Source: Cunninghamia lanceolata | Lineage: Eukaryota > Streptophyta > Pinopsida > Cupressales > Cupressaceae | Assembly: GCA_027924645.1 (NCBI GenBank) | Contig: BSBN01000233.1 | Coordinates: 7,830,501 to 7,894,500, forward strand | Direction: 5' to 3' | Length of the DNA: 64,000 nucleotides | Shown here: positions 12,490 through 24,010 of the stretch, one piece after another | Position numbering within the stretch: position 1 is the stretch's first letter | Layout: each line of letters opens with the position of its first letter | The notes under the pieces: generated by a model | The model's database searches: none | What the model was told of the DNA's origin: nothing | The model's input: only the letters and a program-made list of their open reading frames with translations | Program-made: the position numbers and the translations under genes

Positions 12490-13590
12490 CTTCTTAAGCT
12501 CAATTATGACCTAAACTTCTTCATTGAAGATGTGTATACATACCTAAAGGAATTGAACAAAGCATCATTGGAAAAAACAAGATTCACTATCTCTAGGCTC
12601 CCAAAGCTAATGGTTATAAGAGGCTTCCAAACTAAAATGGAAGGCACGATCACCTTGCTAAACAATATAATGGAACTACTAGTAGATTCTACCTTAGCCA
12701 CATGGATGTTAAAATTTATATCTATCATTTGGAAGAATGAAGAGATGATTGACTAGGCTTCTCATATTATTGAAAACATTCATGGGTAGCTCACCAAGGC
12801 ATTGGAAAGTAGGAGGTTCCTCATGATCTTGTACCTAGTCCAATCTATGAATAGGAGGGTTGTGTTCCCAAGATTAGAAAAGATTGGTGTTCTTGGTATG
12901 GCTTGAGGTTAGGTTAAGGTTTGTGAATACTATTCCCATATGACTCTAAAGGAAACCCAAAAGGATTTCATAAGGGGTAATGATGCATTCTTTTTATTTT
13001 TGATTAGGATAGTGGAAGGAAACTTGAACAAAAGGTTATTCAAAGAGGCCACCAATATTATTGCACAAGTTAATTGGTTTATCCAATTCCACAAATTTAT
13101 ATACATTAGAGAAGGAGAATTCACTAGATCTGATTATAAGCTACCCAAACAAGTTAATAGCAAAGCTAGTCTCTTTGTGTGGACTAGAGTATTGTGTGAA
13201 GTCCACAAGGAATTAGTAGATAAGAATAGGATTGCAATCCAATTTCCTACAATAATAGAAGTTTTTACCTAGGCTTCCTCATAGAATGCTAGAGTTTGAT
13301 GCAGAGATTCAAAGATATAACTTTCATCTATATGATGAGAGACTATCCTTTGACCTAAAAGGAAATATGGAGAAGCATTTTATCTTTTCCCTAAATCATG
13401 TGCCTCATCTTGAGTATTACTTGGCTAATTGTAGTAATGAGCATGAGGTGTGAAAAAGGAAATTCTTTACTTACCTACCACATGATGAGATTTGGAATTG
13501 CACAAGTTGTTGATAAGGTATTAGATGATGATAAGGTACTTATGGATGTTCATAATGAAAAGGGAATATTTTCACATCCCATCTGTAATG
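12490..13590 (+). pseudogene. Decayed unknown reading frame, probably from a mobile element
   Basis: A + strand frame about 360 codons long with scattered stops and one or two frame changes. It reads VYTYLKELNKASLEKTRF, then LPKLMVIRGFQTKMEG, LLNNIMELLVDSTLATWM, then after 12900 HMTLKETQKDFIRGNDAFF, LFKEATNIIAQVNWFIQF and YKLPKQVNSKASLFVW, and fades near 13590 (HLEYYLANC). Conserved-looking residue patterns survive across the breaks, so it was once a real protein. It resembles unnamed proteins I associate with gymnosperm repeat DNA, but I cannot name a family. There are no RT, integrase or transposase motifs. Its right end is 170 bp from the LTR piece of element F, so it may be flanking DNA. 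Confidence 0.5.
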
Positions 13591-13757
13591 GCCCAATCCT
13601 TGTTAGACCAATTTATCACTATTTTTTTCTTCTTATTTATTAACCATTAATTAAGTTGTTAGTGTTCAATTTAATTGTATACTAAGGTACTTCTATCCAA
13701 ACTAGATAGGTATTTGTCCAATTAGGATAAGATCCTCTCATTATAGGATAGGCATGA

Positions 13758-14310
13758 TGCAGAGGAAGGAATGTTCTTCCTGATAAAAGACCCAAATGAC
13801 AAAGTGATCTTGCATGCTCCTCACTGCTACTCCTATGTGCAAACTTCCAAAAATGACTCCAATGAACAAAGACAAACAATCATGTTATGTTTCAACTCCT
13901 CAAAACTAACATGCAGAGAAAAAAAGGACTGTTCTAGCACAAGTTTACTCCCCCATACCCTTCACACAATGACTCGTTTTAGCCAATGCCTAAAAGCTTC
14001 CTAATACACATGAAAACATGGGACATCAACCTAATGGCATTCCATAATTGAGGACATCATGAAACAAGGGCAAGTTGTTGTATTTCTACCTATTTTCAAC
14101 ATACTTTAGGGTTTTCCCAAACATGCATGACCCTTACACTTGTTTGACACAATGTTCCAAACAATAATGGATTGTTGTCACTAGGTGCAACAAATCAGAC
14201 CTTTTTTCTCATAACTTTTCAAAAAGACCTACAAATCGAAATGTAAAACTTGTTTTGGATACCCTTTTGGCCCTTACTAAACATATGCCAAAATGGAATA
14301 GGGTTTCTGT
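13758..14310 (-). repeat. LTR fragment of element F, left copy
   Basis: It aligns along its length with 20822-21370; both contain 'gacccaaatgacaaagtgat', 'catgttatgtttcaactcct' and 'cacttgtttgacacaatgtt'. It begins TGCAGAGGAAGGAATG where the right copy begins TGCTAAGGAATG. It stops at 14310, exactly where the LTR of element D starts. The right copy continues for about 850 bp more, so this copy was cut by the D insertion or by a later deletion. Confidence 0.8.
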
Positions 14311-16354
14311 TGATGCATAAATTTGTGGGTCTAATCCAACAGCAACATGGGAAGTTTCTGAGATGTGGGATGCTTCTCAGAATCAACCTCCAGATTTTAG
14401 CGAAGCTGGCTCTTCTATTCTTCAATGGGGGATTTGGGAAAAAGGTTAGAAATGGAACTTGATTGTAGAAAACAAATGCATAATCTATGGTGATCTACCG
14501 GATTTGAAACAATTAGTTGCACAGTGTTAACTTTGAAAGATTTAACTAGAATTAAATAGCATCAATGCATGATTAAGACTTAGTTTAAGAAACATGCTTA
14601 ATAGAGGCAGAGAAATAGAGAAATTAAAAGAAAGAAATAGAGATATCCATGTATGCACATAACACATCTCATTATTTGAATAACAACAAGTTACATAGGT
14701 AAAAGGTGCTGCACAAAATAATTGTTACATTCTCATAAAGAAAGAATTGCAAAGGCAAAAGAAAATCTATGTCTATTGCTCCAAAATTTAATCTAAAAAA
14801 TGTAGAAATCTATATGTATATATCTATATCCTGAAACTGTGTCTCAGATCTACCCATTTATAGCCTGAAAGACTCAACAAAATCTCAATGGCCTCTGGCA
14901 ATCTTTTCAACTGAAACTCCACAAAATCCAGCATAAATCTGGCAAATGCAATTGCAACTAAAGTGGCAACGAAAAATCAAAAGTGAACGATGCCTTTCTG
15001 TTACTTCCATGGCTGAAAATATCTATGTACTTATCTTTTACCTACATGAAGAGGAAATACTTCCCGCCACTATCCTCCTGTAGATTATTATAAAATGAAA
15101 ATGGCTACTCATATTTTAGGGTTTCACTTCCTTTTCACTTTTGTTTCACATGAGTCAAAAATTTAAGCCTCACTTTATAACTTGGATTCCACATTTTAAA
15201 TAAAGATAAATCTTTATTTAAAACTGAAATTAACATCTCCCGTGGCATGAGAGGCATTAATACTTGAACAAAAAATAAAGTTTTGACTTTATGAGAGGGG
15301 CCAACCATATTTTATGAGAGACTTTAGATTAATAAAAGACACATCTTTTTAACACTCCCGTGAATCATATTTAGTTAAATGAAACATTTAATTCTCCTTT
15401 ACTCGGCATTAACCATGTGGCTTTCTCTGCAGCATTCTTTTTGGCTCTCTCTAATGCTTCGAGTGCTGAGAAGTGGCTTTCTCCGCATACTTCTTATTTC
15501 CTATAGCTTGCCTTAAAAGAAATAACGCACGACTTTATTAATTTTAGGGCAACATTTATTTGCACCATGAGGTAAAAATGGTGAGGTAAAAGATATTTTT
15601 TTTAATGAAACTTCCTTTGCTTCGGGTCCCACCATTTGCATTATGAGGGACTTAATATTTAACAAAGACACAACTTTTAAAACTCCCATAACTCATGACA
15701 CATTTAATAAAATAAAATTCTATTATCTGTGTTGTGCTTGAGCTGCTCCACGTGGTGGCCTCCACATCAATTTTAAGTTTCTCTCATGAAAAGAAATAAA
15801 GTGGCTACTGGGACCCACCATTTAATTCTTATTTTTAATAAAACTCTCACTTCTCGTGTCTTTTAAATGAAACAAGTTTAATAAAGCACATAGCTTTATG
15901 TAACGGCCCCACCATTTAATTCTTCATTTCTCTTTTAACTCTTTAAAGTTATCCCTAACATATGATGCATTAAATAAAATGAAACAATAATTTATTTACT
16001 GCCTTTGGGTTGCTTCATGTGGTTGTCTCTGCTACTTTCTTTTTTCTCACTTTGTAGTGCTTCACCCACGTGGTGCACTCCGCATCAATTTTAGCTGCTC
16101 TTTATTGCCTTCCTCTTTTGACATCTAGCAACCTCTGTTGCTTTCTTTATCTACTCTCGTGTCTCCATATGATGTATTTATTAAAATGCAACAAAACATT
16201 TTATTTTTCTATGCTCTGCTTGACCCACATGGGGAAGTCTGCATTATTTTTCCTTTTCACCTAAAGCTTGTGTTGCTTCAATCTGTCAAGCTTTGTTGCC
16301 TTGTTGAGTTGCTCTCTTATTTTTTCTGAGCCATTAGATTTCTTTGTATCAACA
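14311..16354 (-). repeat. 3' LTR of element D (2044 bp, complete copy)
   Basis: The + reading starts TGATGCATAAATTTGTGGG and ends TATCAACA. The first 980 bp align with 19230-20210, for example 'gatttaactagaattaaa', the 'aaagataaatctttattt' hairpin and 'ggcatgagaggcattaatac'. The distal half has no partner in the window because the other copy is truncated, so the 16354 end is inferred from the CA terminus. The short ORFs near 16070-16330 lie within it. Confidence 0.75.
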
Positions 16355-16537
16355 GTTCCTATGCATCATAATTTTCAAAAAAAGGTTTTCAAAAAAATGG
16401 TGTGTAATATTACATAATAGTTCTTGGTGACAAGCTGGAAAAGTGAGCCTGCTCACTCCAAACCCAAAAAATATGGTTTTGTAGAGTGGCCTTATCCATT
16501 GGGCAATAGAGTCTATCATGCTAAAACTGAAAACCCA

Positions 16538-16850
16538 TACATAAAAAAAATGGCAACCACTGCTTATGCAAGCAATCTGATACTAAACTACCCAAAAAGC
16601 CTAGCGAATCTGAATCTGAAACATTGCTAAAAACACACTTTGCAAACAAAACCAACCAACCATAACTGAAACTAACAACTGAAAACACATACAACAGAAA
16701 AAATTGCAACCACTACTTATGCAAGCACTCTGATACTGAACTACCCAGAAAGCTTGGCGAGTCCGAATCTAAAACATTGCTTAAAACACAGTTTGTAAAC
16801 AAAACCAACCAACGATAACTAAAATTGACAACTAAATCTAGGACATGAGA
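16538..16850. repeat. Two-copy tandem duplication, 153-bp period
   Basis: The segment beginning near 'caaccactgcttatgcaagc' (16554) recurs as 'caaccactacttatgcaagc' 153 bp later. Both copies continue through 'gatactaaactaccca' / 'gatactgaactaccca' and 'aaaccaaccaac'. It lies in the non-coding 3' part of element D. The minus-strand ORFs at 16521-16709 and 16713-16916 are the same frame in the two repeat copies. Confidence 0.8.
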
Positions 16851-17164
16851 CAAGCTGAACCATAGATCTTTTATTCCAGGACATGATCGAAACATAGAGA
16901 CTAACCAGATCCCCATAGCAGTAGAAACTTATTGAAAGAAAACTAACTGAAATGAAAACTAATGCTGATGTTGTAGCTTTATTTTAACTTCTGGTTCTAA
17001 CTTACTGACATATTAAACATACAAGAACATGCCCATTCACAGGAGTGGCAAAATAACTACCACCTCTGAATATCCTTCTCCACTAAATCCTCATCAAACT
17101 GAAAATGAACCAGACAAACTGTATGAAAAAATATAACAAGATTTTGTACTTTTTTACTTCTCTG

Positions 17165-18480
17165 CACTCGGAGAGTCTTTCTTTGCTTCAAAACACCAGT
17201 CAGGCTTATTTGCATGATGTTCTTTCTTCAGAGGAGGGTGGGAAGGGAAAATAAAGCACTGAAACTCTTTCCTCTATTTGTTTTTGAAAACTTCTATTGC
17301 CAGAAACTCATTAGTGACCTCTTTTGTTGACTCTTCATCTGAATGATGATCCATGATAGCATCAAGATCTAGCTGACAAGTGACAGAACTGCCTAGAACA
17401 GTCCTAAATCTGATTGGGATCCCTTCGTGCAAGAAGAAATGTGTAGAATCTAATTCTATTTGTGACATCATATGTGGTTCTACACTATGACAAATGTCTC
17501 TCTGAATCTCATCATCTTGTAGAGGTGAAACTTCATCAAGAAGAAGGCAATAACCATTTGCCAAAATAGTAAATAATTCAGTTCTTGATACTTCCTTTGT
17601 GTCAACATTTTCTTGATGATCTTCTACAAGCCTTACAAATGAACCTTGTACTTTCTCAATTGCAAGATCTTCCTCATTTAGTAGCTGATAGCCTTGTTGC
17701 AAAAGTGAGAACAAATCCTCATCATGCCCCAAATGTTGCTCATGCATCTCTGTGCCTTCCTCCTATAGGTGTGAAACTTCATTACAATAATAAAGACACT
17801 CATCTGGTATAATGTCATTTGTAACCTTTTCAAAATGGAATATAGAGGCAGCATCACCATGGACCCAGTACTTTTCAACTTCAAATCACTTCTTGTAGTA
17901 CTTTTCAGCTTCTAGAAACCTCACCTCATAAGCATCTTCTGAATCTGATTTAAGATTTGACAATAACACTAGATCTCCCTTTGCCACATATCCTTGATGC
18001 TAGTAACTCGAAGGACACACAGGAGCCACTTTCTTGCTTGTAATTTCATTCTTGATATTTGATTCTTCTTGAATGTCAAAGTGACATAGAACCTGGTCAA
18101 TGGCTTCTATGGAATGACTAGCAGCTATAGAAGTTTGTAAAGGGTAATTTTCAAGACAATTGGGTATTCTCTAGATATATTCATATGGTTGTTCATAAGA
18201 ATCTTAAGGTATTAAACATAGATCAGCATGGTACAGGTTTTTTCCTTTTAACTCATTGATCTCATGGGGGAGGGTTTTAATTAGTTCCTTCACAGCACTC
18301 ATCTCCTCATGATTTATCAAATCAGTAGGGAGGGTGGGTGGACTAAAATTTGCATGCATCTAGCTATAGGAAAGGGCGTGAGACAGGCTATTTGTATGAG
18401 GCATCAGCTATTTCAAGGGCAGAGGAGGCAGTTTACTAGACAATATGAGGCTACTTTTAGCCTTAATGGCAAGATCATAT
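17165..18480 (-). pseudogene. Element D downstream ORF, function unknown
   Basis: An acidic minus-strand frame follows gag in the position where pol should be. Its longest open piece (17274-17747, 157 residues) includes HDEDLFSLLQQGYQLLNEEDL, TELFTILANGYCLLLDE and LDLDAIMDHHSDEEST. Upstream pieces include NHEEMSAVKELIKTLPHE, EEMHEQHLG-like text and VAPVCPSSY. The repeated pattern 'LFxxLxxGYxLLxxE' suggests an internal duplication. No protease DSG, RT YxDD or integrase motif is visible. It could be a captured host fragment or a lineage-specific gag extension. At least five stops interrupt it. Confidence 0.55.
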
Positions 18481-19046
18481 GATTAAGGAAGAGTTTCACC
18501 TCCTAAGGATTGTATCATGACAGAGATCTCAAGGTCTAAAGCCTTTAAATAATACAAGAAAGCAAAGACTGGAGGGGGCCTTAGGTCTGTAGAAATTTTT
18601 TTCCATACCTTGTCAAATCTTGAATTGAAATCATGTATGGGCTCCATAGGATGCCTCTTGATGGTGATAAGACTCTGAGTGAGAGTGTTGACATCCATCT
18701 TGTCTTTGAACTGATTATAGATGAGTCCTCCAATTTGATCCCATCTAGTGATCAAACCAAGATGCAAGCTTCTGTACCATTCTTCTGCTTTGCCCTTGAG
18801 GGATGATGCTAACAATAGGAGAGCATGATTCTCATTTGTGACATTATGAATAGATCATAAACTAGCAACATCTTGGATGTGATCTTCAGGGAAAACAGAG
18901 CCATCTCCAAGAAAGTGAGGTAGTGCCTTCCAAGCTATGTCAAGAACTTGACCCTATTGCTAGAGAACCAGAGGACTTGAATCCCAAGTCACAAAGGGCA
19001 GATCTCTTTGAATATTCAGGTGCACATAGATACCAGGGGTTGCCAT
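18480..19046 (-). pseudogene. Element D gag (gypsy retrotransposon gag domain)
   Basis: It starts at a minus-strand ATG at 19046 (MATPGIYVHLNIQRDLPF), with a stop about 28 codons in that looks like a CAG-to-TAG change. The core reads LKGKAEEWYRSL, ITRWDQIGGLIYNQF, IKRHPMEPIHDFNSRFDKVW and VFAFLYYLKAL. This is the classic plant retrotransposon gag pattern, in which the W-Y and W-L-F spacing and the 'F..RF..L' region are diagnostic. No CCHC knuckle was found downstream. In intact relatives this protein forms the particle shell. The start lies about 180 bp inside the 5' LTR edge, a normal leader length. Confidence 0.82.
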
Positions 19047-19229
19047 GGTCTGTAAGAGCAAAGATCTAAGAAAGAAACCTTAGTAGAGTCGCTAGATGGA
19101 TGATTCATGCTCCTATGAGCAGATATTTCTATGATTTTCCATCAAAACCACAGAATACAGGACAAAGATTCACTAGAAATAAAGAACAAAGTCTTAGAAT
19201 CCAGTCCCACCGAGCATACCAAAAACTAT

Positions 19230-20210
19230 TGATGCATAAATCTGTGGGTCTAATCCAACAACAACATGGAAAGTTTTTGAGATGTGGGATGCTTCTCAGA
19301 AACAACCTCCAGATTTTAGGGAAGCTGGCTCTTCCATTTTTCAATGGGGGGTTAGGGAAAAAGGTTAGAAAGGGATCTAGATTACAGAAAACAAATGCCT
19401 AATCTATGGTGACCGGATTTGAAACAATTAGTTGCACAGTGTTAACTTTGAAAGATTTAACTAGAATTAAAGAGCATCAATGCATGATTAAGACTTAGTT
19501 TAAGAAACATGCTTAACAAAGGTAGAGAAATAGAGAAATTAAAAGCAAGAAACAAATATATCCAAGTATGAATAGAACACATCTCATTATTTGAATAACA
19601 ACAAGTTACAGAGGCAAAAGTTGCTGCATAAAATAACTGTTACATTGTCATAAAGAAAGAATTACAAAGGCAAAATAAAATCTGTCTGTTGCTCCAAAAT
19701 CTGATATGAAAAATATAGAACTCTGTATGTGTATATCTATATCCTTAAACTATGTCTCAAATCTGCCCATTTACAGCCTGAAAGACTCAACAAAATCTCA
19801 ACAACCTCTGGCAATCTTTTCAACTAAAACTCTGCAAAATCTAGCATAAATCTGGCAAATGCAACTGCAACTAAAGTGGCAATGGAAAATCAAAACTGAA
19901 CTATGGCTTTCTCTTACTTCTGTGGCTGAAAATATCTCTATACTTATCTTTGGCCTGTGTGAAGAGGAAATACTTCCCGTCACTATCCTCCTGTAGCTCA
20001 TTATAAAATGAAAATGGCTGCTCATATTTTAGGGTTTCATTTCCTTTTCACTTTTGTTTCACATGAGTCAAAAATTTAAGCCTCACTTTGTAACTTGGAT
20101 TCCACATTTTAAATAAAGATAAATCTTTATTTAAAACTAAAATTAACATCTTTTGTGGCATGAGAGGCATTAATACTTGAACAAAAAATAAAGTTTTAAG
20201 TTTTGACTTC
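19230..20210 (-). repeat. 5' LTR of element D, truncated
   Basis: The + reading begins TGATGCATAAATCTGTGGG at 19230 and aligns with 14311-15290. Alignment stops near 20200: the left copy continues 'gactttatgagagggg', while this copy has a small 'gttttaa' duplication and then unrelated sequence. The minus-strand bases beside it (19205-19228) begin TTGGTAT, a partial primer site that then departs from tRNA-Met. Confidence 0.78.
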
Positions 20211-20816
20211 ATTTACACACTCAAAGATTTCATTAATTTCAAAATAATGAGACTTACTTGCCTCCGCATCTCTTCCCTTAGATGGCTTGTCAAGTACTTT
20301 CAGCCACCTTCTCAATCTATTGGCTTCTTGTTGCTTCCTTCTATTTTCCATCATTTTGTTAAGAGTCCACTTCACCATTTTCTTAACCTCTTTAAAGAAT
20401 CCATGTGATCTTATTCTCTACAGTAGCTCCAGTATGATGTCCAACTTGTCCAAACTCTCTCTTATTTCTTTTATCTATGCTTCAACATCCTGTTGTGGCT
20501 TGGGCTAGTTCCTTTTACTTTCGTTATGCAGTATCTCTTCCATAAGCTTCATCACTATAAGAAATTTTTTTAGTTACATTTTTTACCTCACCTGATTCTT
20601 TTTCACCCTAGTTTGTTGGCAACTTCTCTTTTGGGCATCACTTGTGCTCTTCTCCTTCCTTCAAGCCTATCTAGGCTTCTCCTGCCTGAACCACCCACAC
20701 AACTTGCCACACAAAGCACACCGTGCAAACTGATTAATACAACAAAACTATTACAACCTCTTGTATCTTTAACTTATTTCTTCCTACCATCTAGATCTTC
20801 TATTCTCTGATACCAA
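20211..20816 (-). pseudogene. Element F internal fragment, coiled-coil-like coding remnant
   Basis: A minus-strand frame lies between the F primer site and the truncated D LTR. It reads KLMEEILHNESKRN, then IKEIRESLDKLDIILELL, RIRSHGFFKEVKKM and VKWTLNKMMENRRKQQEANR, ending DAEASKSHYFEINEIFE. It is charged and helical, with heptad-like leucines. I do not recognise a domain; the position next to a 5' LTR makes an N-terminal gag-type region likely. Stops near 20420 and 20470 interrupt it, and it is cut off on its C-terminal side by element D. Confidence 0.5.
20803..20816 (-). promoter_or_regulatory. Primer binding site of element F
   Basis: On the minus strand TTGGTATCAGAGAAT lies about five bases inside the LTR end (CCTTAGCA). 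TGGTATCAGAG is the initiator tRNA-Met complement. This shows that the repeat at 20822 is a 5' LTR read on the minus strand. Confidence 0.75.
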
Positions 20817-20821
20817 TTAGA

Positions 20822-21827
20822 TGCTAAGGAATGATTGTTCTTCATGATAATAGACCCAAATGACAAAGTGATCTTGCATGTTCCTCACTGCTGCTCCTAT
20901 GCAAACTTCCAAAAATGACTCCAATGAAAAAAGGAAAACCATCATGTTATGTTTCAACTCCTCAAAATTGACATGCAGAGAAAAAAAGACTATTCTAACA
21001 CAACTTTACTACCCTCATACCCTTCACACAATGACTCATTTCAACCAATGCCTAAAAGCTTCCTAATACACATGAAAACATGGGATAACAACCTAATGGC
21101 ATTCCATCATTGAGGACAACAAGAAGAAAGGACAACTTGGTATATTTAGACCTGTTTTCAACATACTTTAGGGTTTTCTCAAACATGCATTACCCTTACA
21201 CTTGTTTGACACAATGTTCCAAACAACAATCCATCGTTGTCACTAAGTGCAGCAAATCAGACCTTTTTGGTAATAAATTTTCAAAAGAAACTGCAAATGG
21301 AAATATAAAACCTATTTTGGATACCCTTTTAGACCTTACTAAACATATGTCAAAATGGAATAGGTTTTCTTTGTACAGACTAGGGTAAAAATAAGACTAT
21401 TCATGTGCAAACCGTAGGACTGTTAAAGAACTGCTCTCACCAAAAATGACATAACTCATTCAAAACTTAATAAATTTTGCTCAAACCAAAATCATATGAA
21501 ACTAGACTAATTCCTTCAACTTTTATAATTGGTTTAAGTCCCTTAATATACTATACATGGTTTTACTAGTATGTCTTCACACTACAAATTCTAGAAAACA
21601 TTTTTAGATTAGGGCAGCATTCACCAAAATGGCCACAATGTTCACAAATCTCAATGAAAATTGATGAAATAAAAAGATAAATGAAATAGATTCACATTAC
21701 TACATGATCCAATTGATTTTAAGTCATTACCTAGGCTGTATAGGCTAGACATAGCAATAGAACAGGACTGCAATGTTAAAAACCACAAAATAACTTGCTT
21801 CTATTCACCAAAATCACAAAAATCCAT

Positions 21828-21907
<80 letters not shown>

Positions 21908-22200
21908 TTGACTTTTGAGGGTTTATTTATGAATTTACAATCAACCCAATGGTTTATAACCATTTATTTCTTGCATGTTACCATTTTCTTGATTTTTGCC
22001 ACCTTGCTAAAGTTACATGACACTTTTTAGCAACTTTCCCCATTTTAAAACCAATGACCCAATAAACACATCAAAAATAGATTAATATGATTCCAAATGG
22101 TCATAAATGACCTTATTAAACACTAAAACACACCATTAACCTAAAAACCAAAAAATGTCAAAATTAATCTTATGAGACACCTGATGCCCCCGCACTAAGG
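20822..22200 (-). repeat. 5' LTR of element F, right copy, with microsatellite
   Basis: The + reading begins TGCTAAGGAATGATTG. The first ~550 bp match 13758-14310. The right boundary is uncertain; the sequence around 'ctgatgcccccgcactaaggca' near 22178-22200 is a reasonable end because minus-strand TGCC follows there. It contains the CT run at 21829-21905. Confidence 0.65.
21829..21905. repeat. (CT)n microsatellite, about 38 repeats
   Basis: An uninterrupted TC/CT dinucleotide run of about 76 bp within the F LTR. The left F copy ends before this point, so its ancestral length cannot be compared. Confidence 0.97.
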
Positions 22201-24010
22201 CATCTCTCCATAAGGGACAGGTATTTCTCCAACATCTATCCTAATGGGATTGGGCATCCATCTATAAAGGATAGGAATGTCCTCTAGCCAGATACTTAGG
22301 CCAATCATAAATCAAATGGATCCCGAGCCACTCGTTGTAGACTACACCCTCAAACTAATGGGAGTGCACTGAGGTCGTCGTCATTCAGGAGTAATTTATA
22401 AGTTTAATGGCTTGAGTCCCACCTTGAAATTTGGCCTAATACCTCAAGGAGTTAAGTGAATCCATTCGTGATTCTTCTAAGTTATACGTTGAATGTTTTT
22501 TTATATTATTTTTACATTAAGGTTTTACCTTTTATTCTCTTGTTGAAAACATATGTTGAAAGGTTGAATCAATAGAATGAGCATTTACACACTTCCCAAC
22601 CCCGTGCCTAAAAACTTGCACACTCAGAATATTCTTTGTTCCCTAAGGTGGCTACATACTCGCTTCCAAATGAGATCAAGGTGTAGTTTACATGTAGTTT
22701 TGTTTACTATTCTATGTTTTTATGTGAATTGTTTAATATGGGTAAGGAGCCCTTTCTATGGCCCTATTTCCCTAGATAGTTCCTTTGTGACTACTACCCA
22801 TCAAGGGAGAAATTAATAAGTATTTGGTCTTCTCAACCAATATGTGTTTACTAAATTCACTACTTCCTAATCCTATCAAAATAAAACTTTACATCCACAC
22901 ATTTAATCATCCCTTTTTCCCCCTTTTAGATATTATGCTCTATTGCACAGAAAATGTTCTAATTTAGATAATGCTATAAGGTGATTCCAAATTCTCTTTA
23001 AAGTAAAATTGTGTCACGGGAGATATCTTCTAAGTTGGATCAATTCATTTCTTCAAGAAATTAATCTTTTTATTTTGGTGTCTGATGGAGATTACTGGTC
23101 CCTCGAACTTAACATCATAGTGTTCATTATTAGTCCCTGACGATTTAAAGGGTCGATGCCATAGATGTTATTATAGCTATGTTAAGAAGTATGGAAACCA
23201 ATTAGGGTAGATGTTATTTAAATAAGATTCTTCATAGTACTAGTATTCATAGTTTCTTTATTAAAAATAACTATTCTCTGATCATTTCCTTGAAACCTTT
23301 CTTGATAGACTGAGCATGTGCTAATTCAACTTCACTTTCTCTATTTATATCAACATTAGGAGATAGGTATTTATCTCAGATATCAAAATTTATCTAATCA
23401 CACATCTTGGGGATCCTTTTTAATTATATTATTATTTTCTTGAAAATCAAAATTTCCACTCCACTTATGAACCAAGAAATTGTGTCATATTCATTAGCCT
23501 TGTTGATGACCTTCTCAAAGATTAATATGTTGACATCAATTTGGGCATTTCTTGCAAATCGTTGATAAATCCTTGCCATATGACATCTTTCTTCTTTGTC
23601 ACTTCAATCTCTACATCTAGTTCTTTTTCATATCATCGACCTTTTGATACAATTTTACTATCTGTTTGATAAAAGTTAGGCTTCAAAGGGCAATTTCCTC
23701 AACCATAGATATAGCTATTCTACCATAAGATTGATATTTGTTAATTTTCTCAATATTCTCCTTTCTCACATTTCCCATGATTGAGCTAGTCGAAGCTAAT
23801 GATTATATTGTTAGAGGTTGAGTAGATGTGTCGATGATGGATTTAATGTATGAAGTTAAAACACATATATTCTCTTCCAATTGTTCTCTAGTTTCTTTCT
23901 CCTTTTCTGTCCTTTCTACCATGTTGGATACAAACACTTGAAAATTATGAATATCTCTCTCATTTGTGGTTGAGGAAATATTTAACAAAGATACTTTGTA
24001 ATCAACCCCT
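22201..24010. other. Decayed sequence with a minus-strand coiled-coil fragment
   Basis: Most of this stretch holds nothing I can name. A minus-strand frame near 23560-23990 is rich in E, K and L (FQVFVSNMVERTEKEKET, REQLEENICVLTSYIKSIID) and continues with stops toward 23500 (KDVIWQGFINDLQEMPKL). It looks like a coiled-coil piece of a retrotransposon-associated protein, but no family is recognised. It ends at the left edge of the copia A LTR. Confidence 0.4.

Larger units (their letters stand above)
14311..20210 (-). mobile_element. LTR element 'D' with gag but no pol
   Basis: Two direct repeats (14311-16354 and 19230-20210) bracket an internal region that reads on the minus strand: leader, gypsy-type gag, then an unrecognised ORF. 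No protease, RT or integrase motif was found in the roughly 2.9-kb interior. The right repeat is cut short at about 20210. The organisation fits a large non-autonomous LTR element that depended on another element's enzymes. Confidence 0.78.
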
